Notes under the pieces: generated by a model
The model's input: the letters and a program-made list of their open reading frames with translations, nothing else
Told to the model about the DNA's origin: nothing
The model's database searches: none
In this document: positions 7,251-12,882 of the stretch, piece by piece
Layout of the letters: each line of letters opens with the position of its first letter
Position numbering within the stretch: position 1 is the first letter of the stretch
Assembly: GCA_947385505.1 (NCBI GenBank)
Contig: CANDLP010000005.1
Span: 1 to 20,435, forward strand
Direction of reading: 5' to 3'
DNA: 20,435 bases
Source of the DNA: an uncultured Clostridia bacterium
Lineage (GTDB): Bacteria > Bacillota > Clostridia > Oscillospirales > Ruminococcaceae
Position numbers and translations under genes: made by a program

Positions 7251-8475
7251 AACTGAAATAAGAGTGATACACTATTTTATACCCGCTGTCCGGAAACAGC
7301 TGCTTGTATAATTCCACAAAATAATCATCGGTCATACTTGCCATATAATCCACCACCGCCTGATTTGGTTCTTCTTCCGCGTAATCAAAACAATCGGAAT
7401 AATACTTCATACCTTCTTTTATATAATTGATATGGTGCTTGTAAATGATTGAATCCTCATTTTTTTCCCGCGCGTCTTCCAACAGCTTATAATACATTTC
7501 TTTAAACATCGGTTTTATCACTTCGTCATAAGCGGTGTTTGCCATTGGGTTCCGATATATCTTTTCATAATTTTCCCTTTTGGCGGTTTTAAGATCCTCA
7601 AACGCCTCCCTGCTCATTTGTATACAATCCTTTCCGTAGCTGTTATCAACTATATCCACAACAAGGTTGTTTATCATCTCTGCGTTTTTGCTTCCTATGA
7701 TGTTGGAGGTAAAAGGTGTGTTTTCGTCAATTATTTTTGCGGTAACGGCGTCCTGTCTGTCTTTTCCCACATAGGCTATTATATCGCTTATTCTGACAAC
7801 GCAGCCTTCAAGGGTACATGGAATAAGTCTTTCAATAGCATTTCTTCCCGTTGTACAACATTCCTCCACTCGATTATCCAGATCTTCAAAATCTTTTATG
7901 GGTGAAGGCCGATATTCGCCAAGTTCCAATTCTCCGTTATGACAAAGTACGCCGTCCAGCACCTGCAAGCTTATATTTCTTTGATACAGTACGTCAAGCA
8001 CTCTCGTACTGTGAACATTGTGATTAAAATATCTGCCGGTTTCAGTGTAAAAAAGCTCGCTTAAATATCTTTCCCCCGCATGTCCGAAGGGAGTGTGCCC
8101 GATGTCGTGCGCTAACGCTATGGCCTCGATAAGGTCGAGGTTAAGATCAAGAAGCCTTCCGATATTCCGCGCTATTCTTGAAACCAACTGAACGTGAAGG
8201 CCCCGCCTTGTAATATCGTCATTGCAGAAAAAAGAAAAAACCTGCGTTTTATCGTTGTAGCGGTTGTACAAGGGGAGGTGAAGTATTTTGTCAATATCTC
8301 TTATGTAGGCAGGGCGGAGAAGTGATGATTTATCACGGTTGGGGTTTCGGCGAAGGGCTTTAGAATCATCGGCTTTATAGGGGTTGGAAATGTTGTTTTC
8401 CCGGTCGTATTCTATGCGTTTTTGAATTTCACTGTCAAGTTGTCGGTATCTGAGCGGAGCTTCGGTGTTTGGCAT
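7249..8475 (-). CDS. Deoxyguanosinetriphosphate triphosphohydrolase-like HD protein
   Basis: The product has 408 residues. dGTPases of this family cleave dNTPs to nucleoside and triphosphate and influence dNTP pools and phage DNA synthesis. The HD metal ligands are all present: His94 in GLHVQLVSRIARNIGR, His123-Asp124 in IALAHDIGHTPFGHAGE and Asp231 in RISDIIAYVGKD. The early RNRYNDKTQVF and NVHSTRVLDVL blocks also fit the Dgt family. An AAAGGT site lies 8 bases before the ATG. It is transcribed alone towards noc from a promoter at 8537-8576. The sequence does not say whether it is specific for dGTP or acts on several dNTPs. Confidence 0.92.
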   Translation of the reverse strand: MPNTEAPLRYRQLDSEIQKRIEYDRENNISNPYKADDSKALRRNPNRDKSSLLRPAYIRDIDKILHLPLYNRYNDKTQVFSFFCNDDITRRGLHVQLVSRIARNIGRLLDLNLDLIEAIALAHDIGHTPFGHAGERYLSELFYTETGRYFNHNVHSTRVLDVLYQRNISLQVLDGVLCHNGELELGEYRPSPIKDFEDLDNRVEECCTTGRNAIERLIPCTLEGCVVRISDIIAYVGKDRQDAVTAKIIDENTPFTSNIIGSKNAEMINNLVVDIVDNSYGKDCIQMSREAFEDLKTAKRENYEKIYRNPMANTAYDEVIKPMFKEMYYKLLEDAREKNEDSIIYKHHINYIKEGMKYYSDCFDYAEEEPNQAVVDYMASMTDDYFVELYKQLFPDSGYKIVYHSYFS

Positions 8476-8528
8476 TTTTATGACCTTTCTCTATGGCGTA
8501 AAAGCTTTTTGTTTAACTTATTATTATG

Positions 8529-8576
8529 CTAAAATTATTATAATTTTAGTATAGCACAAAATCAATAAAATTGCAA
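8529..8576 (-). promoter_or_regulatory. Two overlapping promoters with a 21-bp palindrome, for the dGTPase gene
   Basis: On the minus strand, TTGCAA (8571-8576) with a 17-base spacer leads to TATACT (8548-8553), and TTGATT (8560-8565) with a 17-base spacer leads to TATAAT (8537-8542). The palindrome CTAAAATTAT-T-ATAATTTTAG (8529-8549, 10-bp perfect arms, one central base) covers both -10 boxes and resembles an operator for a dimeric repressor. Confidence 0.6.
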
Positions 8577-8849
8577 CGGTAGTTTTTTGTGAGAGGCTGT
8601 TTTTATCTTTCCGATGTCAAAACGCGAAAGTTTATAGTGTATTCGATTATAATTGGCAGCGCTTATATACAAATCAAAAATAGTATTAAAGTCTGTATAA
8701 TCTAAATAATATTAATACGCTAATCAATTAAGCAAAATATAAATATATTGGCTAAAAAATAGTATATATAACTTGTTATGATGTTTATTATAATATTATT
8801 CAAATTTATACTGATATAAACAATTTAAAAACAGTATAATTAACCCAAA
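8577..8849. other. Very AT-rich intergenic stretch, nothing identified
   Basis: About 270 bases with many TATAAT-like strings but no open frame with a ribosome binding site and no strong hairpin. It lies between the dGTPase promoter and the terminator of the next minus-strand gene. Confidence 0.5.
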
Positions 8850-8885
8850 AAGACCATGACTTGCCGTTTGGCAGGCCATGGTCTT
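8850..8885 (-). terminator. Strong terminator of the DUF6033 gene
   Basis: On the minus strand AAGACCATGGCCTGCC pairs with GGCAAGTCATGGTCTT around an AAAC loop: 16 positions with one mismatch and one wobble, followed by TTT. It lies 13 bases beyond the stop codon. Confidence 0.85.
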
Positions 8886-8898
8886 AAAGCCGATAAAA

Positions 8899-9816
8899 TC
8901 AAATGCTGAAATTCATCTGTACCTCGGAAGCCTCGGTATTAACTTCAGCGGCAGTTTCCTCATACTTTTTGAAGCTTTCGGGCGGCAGTGTGCCGTAGTC
9001 TTCTTCAGTTGAGTAAGGGTTATCCTTCCTGCGATATTTTTCAAAGCTTTCGGGAGGAAGGTCGCCGTAATCCTCCTCTGTTGAGTAGGGGTTGGGTTCC
9101 TTTCTGTACTTTTCAAAGCTTTTGGGAGGAAGTACGGATTTCTTCTTTTCCTCCTCTTTATCAATCGGCTTTTCGGGATCGTCCTTATTTTCCTCCAACA
9201 TTTTTTCCCTTGCCTCGGCAAGAGCGTTAAGCATGTCGGTAAATTCGCCGACGAGAGAACTCTTGACGGTTCTGCTGCCGTCCTCGCCGGTTATACCCTG
9301 CTTTAAAAAGGCATACATGCTCGTTGTGCCGTCACCGTTGACAGTTATTCCGAGACGTTCTACTATGGCCTTTCCGCCCTCGGTCAGCTTATCTTTGATT
9401 TCGGCAAATTGGTCGGCCGCGCCGTCGATGATACCCTCGTACTTGGCTCTGACGGCTTCGTCGGAAGCCATTTTTTCCACCAGATCGGGGGTGATAAGAA
9501 CGTTAATCTCGCCTCTGCCCTCTGATAAAATACGACCGGCTTCCTCGTCGGTTTCATAATCTGCGATCATGAAAGCATAGCCCGGATACTTCTTCTGCAG
9601 ATCGGCAAGATACGACTTAGCCTTATCGCTCAGCTTAGAGTAAGTTTCACTTTCCTTGCGCTGTACCGCGGAAAATAAAATCTGATCCGTTCTGCCCGCG
9701 TAATTTTTTTCGGCAGTATTGTGTGACTCGGACGGATTCTGGGCCGGGTTGTTTTTCCCGTAGTTGTTGTAGCCTGCGGGAAAGTTGTTCACACTGTTAT
9801 TGCGTACACCATACAT
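8899..9816 (-). CDS. DUF6033 family protein with C-terminal 24-residue repeats
   Basis: About 305 residues, no signal peptide or membrane segment. The N-terminus (about 40 residues) is rich in Asn, Gly and Tyr and likely disordered. The core (about 55-205) matches the DUF6033 family as I know it from Clostridia: SKLSDKAKSYLADLQKKYPG, FMIADYETDEEAGRIL, INVLITPDLVEKMASDE and IVERLGITVNGDGT. A charged linker leads to tandem repeats with unit LPPxSFEKYR-x3-NPYSTEEDYG (229-252, 253-276, then a partial copy). ATG 9816 is chosen over a TTG at 9825 because AAAGGA abuts the TTG but is 9 bases from the ATG. The gene has its own sigma-28 promoter and structured leader, which suggests expression with flagellar genes. 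The molecular function is unknown. Confidence 0.8.
   Translation of the reverse strand: MYGVRNNSVNNFPAGYNNYGKNNPAQNPSESHNTAEKNYAGRTDQILFSAVQRKESETYSKLSDKAKSYLADLQKKYPGYAFMIADYETDEEAGRILSEGRGEINVLITPDLVEKMASDEAVRAKYEGIIDGAADQFAEIKDKLTEGGKAIVERLGITVNGDGTTSMYAFLKQGITGEDGSRTVKSSLVGEFTDMLNALAEAREKMLEENKDDPEKPIDKEEEKKKSVLPPKSFEKYRKEPNPYSTEEDYGDLPPESFEKYRRKDNPYSTEEDYGTLPPESFKKYEETAAEVNTEASEVQMNFSI
8962..9132 (-). repeat. 72-bp tandem coding repeats, about 2.4 copies
   Basis: The units at 9132-9061 and 9060-8989 encode near-identical 24-residue repeats; a truncated third copy (LPPESFKKYEE) follows. The repeats are in frame at the C-terminus of the DUF6033 protein. Confidence 0.85.
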
Positions 9817-9825
9817 ATCGGTCAA

Positions 9826-9961
9826 TCCTTTCCCTTAAATTTACTCGGCGGCTCCTTCCGCCTACATCCCGAATCGGCGGGGGAAATCCCCATGCGAACC
9901 GTTTATAAAGCGGGAAGGACGATCGGTTTCCCGCAAAACAAATCGGCTGATACAAACAGCC
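9826..9961 (-). promoter_or_regulatory. Structured 5' leader with CsrA-like hairpin next to the ribosome binding site
   Basis: On the minus strand the leader from about 9975 to 9817 carries GGCTG/CAGCC (9961-9945), GCGGGAA/TTCCCGC (9934-9910), GGGG-ATTT-CCCC (about 9891-9880) and GGCGG-AAGGAG-CCGCC (9862-9847). The last shows AGGA in a hairpin loop, the CsrA recognition form, about 15 bases upstream of the AAAGGA ribosome binding site (9831-9826). The B. subtilis hag leader, controlled by CsrA, has the same two-site layout. I see no match to the c-di-GMP riboswitch core. Confidence 0.5.
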
Positions 9962-9981
9962 TTTTCGGGTTTTCATATATT

Positions 9982-10008
9982 CTATCGGCAATTTTTCAAA
10001 AAACTTTA
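9982..10008 (-). promoter_or_regulatory. Sigma-28 (SigD/FliA) flagellar promoter
   Basis: Minus strand: TAAAGTTT (10008-10001), 11 bases, GCCGATAG (9989-9982). The consensus is TAAAGTTT-N11-GCCGATAA, so 15 of 16 positions match with exact spacing. Transcription would start near 9975 and read through the leader into the DUF6033 gene. Confidence 0.82.
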
Positions 10009-10069
10009 GCTTTTTTAAAACAAAATTATTTTTTTTAAGTTAAAATTTATAAAAGGTTAATAAAAATCA

Positions 10070-10098
10070 TTGCACAAATTTATAAAATGTGTTATAAT
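10070..10098 (+). promoter_or_regulatory. Sigma-A promoter of the receiver-rlmB operon
   Basis: TTGCAC (10070-10075), 17-base spacer, TATAAT (10093-10098). The predicted start is near 10105, giving a leader of about 160 bases. It is divergent from the sigma-28 promoter 62 bases to the left. Confidence 0.7.
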
Positions 10099-10214
10099 AT
10101 TTAAAGAATCACTAAAATAATAATGCGCAAAGATTGTTTTGTACTGTTTGCAATTTAAAATATAGAAAAAATTTATATTTTAAAGTAATAGTATTAAGGC
10201 TTTGCTTTGATTAT

Positions 10215-10239
10215 AAAGCGGAATGCCCGATTCCGCTTT
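10215..10239 (+). promoter_or_regulatory. Perfect 10-bp hairpin in the leader of the degenerate REC-GGDEF gene
   Basis: AAAGCGGAAT pairs with ATTCCGCTTT around GCCCG, 17 bases before the AAGGAGGT ribosome binding site. No T-run follows, so it is not a simple terminator. It could stabilise the transcript or be an operator. The rest of the leader is AT-rich. Confidence 0.5.
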
Positions 10240-10268
10240 GGACCGCATATAGGGCGAAGGAGGTAAAT

Positions 10269-11081
10269 ATGCTTCACAGACTGCTGATTCTTGACGAAAC
10301 GCCTAAGGTTGAAGTGCTGATCAGAGAAGTACTTGAGGCGGACGGAGGAGAATTTGAGGTAAAAAGGGCTTCGGATAAAATAGACGCTGAAATAGCGGTG
10401 AACGAGCATAAACCAGATTTGGCTCTGGTGGCGCTGGACAGCGGAAAAGCTATCTCGGCGCTTAAGTCGCTTCAAAAAAAGAATATTTGCCCTCCTTTGG
10501 TTTTTATGGGGAGAAATTTGAGTGTAAAGCCCAAAGAGCTGCTGAAAGTAAAGGCGGTTGATGAAATAGAGCTTCCTTTTGATCCCGCCGAGTTTTGTCT
10601 GAAAATAGATGATGATATTTATATAGGCGCGGGCAGGGTTGACGAGCTGACAGGACTGTTCAAAAAGGGCTGGTTTGATTATAAGATGGAAAAGCTGATG
10701 AAGAAAAGAGTTAAGGGCACGCTTTTTTGCATGTCTCTTGACGCTTACAGCTTTGCCGCAAATCCTCCCACGAGGCTTCAGCTTCAGATGGCTTCATATG
10801 CGCTTAAATCCAAGTTTAAAGAAGGTATTCTGGCAATAAACGGCACTATGATATTGGGCTTCTTTCCTTCGGATCAGCCGAGAGCGGAAAACGAAAAGTA
10901 CTTAAACGGGCTTATTGATACGATGTGCGCCGCAGCGGATCAGCCTCCCATATTTATTTGCGCCGGCGCGGCGGAAAGCGATATGTATGACTTTTCCGCG
11001 GTTGATACTTACGTTTACGCTAATAAGGCGATGGGGCTTTCACTGGACGCGGGCAAAAACTGTGTAAGATACTATAAATAA
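10269..11081 (+). CDS. Degenerate receiver plus degenerate GGDEF domain protein
   Basis: 270 residues. Residues 4-115 read as a response-regulator receiver (LLILDETPKVEVLIREVLE; PDLALVAL; VDEIELPFDPAEF). The phosphoacceptor slot holds Ala55 and the conserved Lys of the KPF motif is Leu102. Residues 125-270 align with a diguanylate cyclase fold: DELTGL (125-130), LDAYSFAAN in place of LDIDxFKxIN, and an ending VYANKAMGLSLDAGKNCVRYY like the family's ALYxAKxxGRNxVxxY. The GGDEF signature itself is replaced by NGTMILGFFP (191-200). Phosphorylation and c-di-GMP synthesis are therefore both unlikely; a binding or scaffold role is inferred. The start is set by AAGGAGGT 5 bases before ATG 10269; the frame is open further upstream but without a ribosome binding site. 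It is the first gene of an operon with the next two. Confidence 0.75.
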   Translation: MLHRLLILDETPKVEVLIREVLEADGGEFEVKRASDKIDAEIAVNEHKPDLALVALDSGKAISALKSLQKKNICPPLVFMGRNLSVKPKELLKVKAVDEIELPFDPAEFCLKIDDDIYIGAGRVDELTGLFKKGWFDYKMEKLMKKRVKGTLFCMSLDAYSFAANPPTRLQLQMASYALKSKFKEGILAINGTMILGFFPSDQPRAENEKYLNGLIDTMCAAADQPPIFICAGAAESDMYDFSAVDTYVYANKAMGLSLDAGKNCVRYYK

Positions 11082-11169
11082 AAATAAAATTTAACCCGGT
11101 GAAGCTTTGATTACGGAGCAAGGACACAATACCGCGACCGTAAGCTCCATGAAAAGAAAGGGAAAAATT

Positions 11170-11625
11170 ATGACAGATGTATTGCTGGTAAGCAGCAGTC
11201 TTGAAAATATAAACGTGGCATGGCGGCACTTCTGTTACAGCGAATATAACGCCAGCGCCACAACCAACATAAACGCGGCAATGGAAAACCTTAAATCTTC
11301 AAAGCCCGCCCGCATAGTGGTTTATTACTGCGGAGAAGACACCGAAGGGTTTTATCCTCTCTATAACACTTTGAGAAGCGATCCCGTAACCGCTGAGGTT
11401 CCGCTTCTGGTACTCGCTGACGTAAGCTGGCAAAAGACCCTTACCGAATATGTTAAGTTTTACAATACCTGTGTCTTAGGCATTACGGTCAATGACGAAA
11501 AGCTTAAGGATATGGTAAAAGGCGGTGCAAGGCACGGATTTGAAAAGAAGTCCGCGGCCCTTAACCGCACCGCGCCAAAGCGGCCGTCGGAGCATCCGGG
11601 ATTAAGAGGGCATAAGGGAAGGTAA
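11170..11625 (+). CDS. Single-domain degenerate response-regulator receiver
   Basis: 151 residues. The receiver fold is clear in VLLVSSSLENINVAWRHF at the start and TEGFYPLYNTLRSDPVTAEV with PLLVLADV in the middle, which matches the usual D-GF-x4-LR-x-DP-x-T-x-x-(I/V)P pattern. Aligned to PDLILLD, the segment reads PARIVVY, so Tyr52 replaces the phosphorylated Asp, and the acidic pair after strand 1 is SSS. The C-terminal 27 residues are basic and probably disordered. ATG 11170 is preferred, with AAAGGG upstream; an in-frame ATG at 11149 is possible. It lies 88 bases after the degenerate REC-GGDEF gene and 7 bases before rlmB. The partner and function are unknown. Confidence 0.72.
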   Translation: MTDVLLVSSSLENINVAWRHFCYSEYNASATTNINAAMENLKSSKPARIVVYYCGEDTEGFYPLYNTLRSDPVTAEVPLLVLADVSWQKTLTEYVKFYNTCVLGITVNDEKLKDMVKGGARHGFEKKSAALNRTAPKRPSEHPGLRGHKGR

Positions 11626-11632
11626 CTTTTTT

Positions 11633-12382
11633 ATGGAAGAAATTCAGAAAGAAGAGTCACAGATAATATACGGAAAAAACGCGGTGATCGAAGCCCTTCG
11701 CTCAGATTCCGAAATTGACGCGGTTTATGTTTCCCGCTCGGCGGGAGGAATGGGGAAAATTATTGCTTTAGCCAAAGAAAAAGGCGCAGTTATAAAAGAG
11801 GCAGGTGAAGAAAAGCTTGCCGCTCTTGCCGCTCCCGGCGCGAAACACGGCGGAGTGGCAGCGGTGATCGCGGCAGCGAGTTATTCTACCGTTGACGAAA
11901 TTCTTTCCGTATCGGAAGAAAAGGGACTTCCGCCTTTTATAATTGCCGCTGACGGAATTCAGGATCCTCACAATCTCGGCGCTATTATAAGAACCGCCGA
12001 GGCGGCAGGCGCCGACGGAGTGATTATTACTAAAAGAAGAAGCGCGTCTCTTACTTCCACCGTATACAAGACCTCCGCAGGAGCGGCCAGTTGGATAAAG
12101 GTAGCGAGAGTCAACAGTCTCGCCGCCGTTTTGGAAGAACTTAAGGAACATAACATCTGGGTATACGGCGCAGAAGCGGACGGCACTCCGTTTTACAAGG
12201 CAAAATTAGACGGCGGATGCTGCCTTGTGATAGGCTCCGAAGGGTATGGACTGAGCCGGTTGGTAAGAGAAAAATGCGATCAGGTGATTTCAATAGATAT
12301 GTTTGGACACGTTAACTCTCTTAACGCTTCGGTAAGCGCGGGGATACTGATATATGAAGCGGTAAAATACAGGAGAAAATAG
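11633..12382 (+). CDS. rlmB: 23S rRNA (guanosine-2'-O)-methyltransferase, SpoU/TrmH family
   Basis: 249 residues, full length for RlmB, which methylates the ribose of a conserved guanosine of 23S rRNA (G2251 in E. coli). An N-terminal substrate-binding domain (1-80; IIYGKNAVIEALRS) is followed by the SPOUT knot with its three motifs: DGIQDPHNLGAIIRTAEAAG (107-126), LVIGSEGYGLS (198-208) and NSLNASVSAGI (228-238). Family members in Firmicutes may act on other RNA sites (TrmH-like), so the exact target is inferred. AAGGGAAGG precedes the ATG. It is the last gene of its operon; a short terminator follows. Confidence 0.92.
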   Translation: MEEIQKEESQIIYGKNAVIEALRSDSEIDAVYVSRSAGGMGKIIALAKEKGAVIKEAGEEKLAALAAPGAKHGGVAAVIAAASYSTVDEILSVSEEKGLPPFIIAADGIQDPHNLGAIIRTAEAAGADGVIITKRRSASLTSTVYKTSAGAASWIKVARVNSLAAVLEELKEHNIWVYGAEADGTPFYKAKLDGGCCLVIGSEGYGLSRLVREKCDQVISIDMFGHVNSLNASVSAGILIYEAVKYRRK

Positions 12383-12392
12383 GAAAGAACTG

Positions 12393-12417
12393 CGGCGTTG
12401 CCGATTTTTCTTTTTTT
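12393..12417 (+). terminator. Probable terminator after rlmB
   Basis: A short CGGC-GTT-GCCG stem is followed by ATTTTTCTTTTTTT, 10 bases after the stop codon. The stem is only 4 bp, so efficiency is uncertain. Confidence 0.55.
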
Positions 12418-12461
12418 GCTGTAAAAAATAATATTATGTTTATGCATTAGTTAATACTGCT

Positions 12462-12502
12462 TCCAATTTAAAATACAGACATTGACTGTATTTTAGATTG
12501 GA
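12462..12502. repeat. Long isolated hairpin, 17-bp stem
   Basis: TCCAATTTAAAATACAG (12462-12478) pairs with CTGTATTTTAGATTGGA (12486-12502) around ACATTGA, with a single G-U pair. There is no T-run after it. It could be a transcript-end structure, an element end or an operator. Confidence 0.6.
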
Positions 12503-12674
12503 ATTTGGTCGTATATGAAAACAAAGCAATCTTGTACAATTTAACTTAATGCGCGGCGGTTCCAAGGAAAAAAGCGGAGGAATACCGAGGTATTCCGAGC
12601 ATTTTTGATACAGAAAGCGTCCGCAGTTAGTAGAAATTGTGCTGATTGCGGCTTTTCAGATATCCCATAGTATT
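12503..12674. other. Non-coding stretch with a small hairpin, between the long hairpin and repeat copy 1
   Basis: It holds GGAATAC-CGAG-GTATTCC (about 12579-12596) inside a GC-rich stretch (GCGCGGCGG ... GCGTCCGC) that may form a larger fold. No gene with a ribosome binding site is seen on either strand. Confidence 0.4.
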
Positions 12675-12845
12675 ATACTAATATCCATTTGGATTGCGTA
12701 TAAAATCCACAATCCAAATACTTCGGCTTCGCCGAAGCGCCGCCGCATGCGGTGGTTATTTAAGCTTAATACAATAACCGAGGGAGCTTTGATTCCTTAC
12801 CATGCCGCTAAAGCGGTATGGTATTTATAAAATAGTTATTATTAC
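12675..12845. repeat. Structured dispersed element, copy 1
   Basis: It shares its whole order of parts with the copy at 18743-18928. Parts: left end ATACTAATATCCATTT; stem TTTGGATTG/CAATCCAAA; stem CTTCGGC/GCCGAAG; a CCGCCG-CAT-GCGGTGG stem; the spacer GGTTATTTAAG; GAGGGAGCTTTG; a stem ACCATGCCGC/GCGGTATGGT; and a degraded right end AAATAGTTATTATTA. It ends 38 bases before the next start codon, so it lies in that gene's upstream region. Confidence 0.8.
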
Positions 12846-12882
12846 ATATGCCGTACAGCTGAGCGGAAAGGAAGGAGAAAAT

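Noticed and set aside
9817..9975. c-di-GMP riboswitch in the DUF6033 leader
   Set aside because: The conserved GEMM core sequences are missing; the hairpins fit a CsrA-type leader better.
10134..10268. Longer N-terminus for the degenerate REC-GGDEF protein
   Set aside because: The receiver domain begins right after ATG 10269, which has an ideal AAGGAGGT; the upstream frame is AT-rich leader.
12639..12882. Coding extension of the ATPase-like gene, or a separate small protein, across repeat copy 1
   Set aside because: The open frames are made of the repeat's hairpins, lack a ribosome binding site, and AAGGAG supports ATG 12883.
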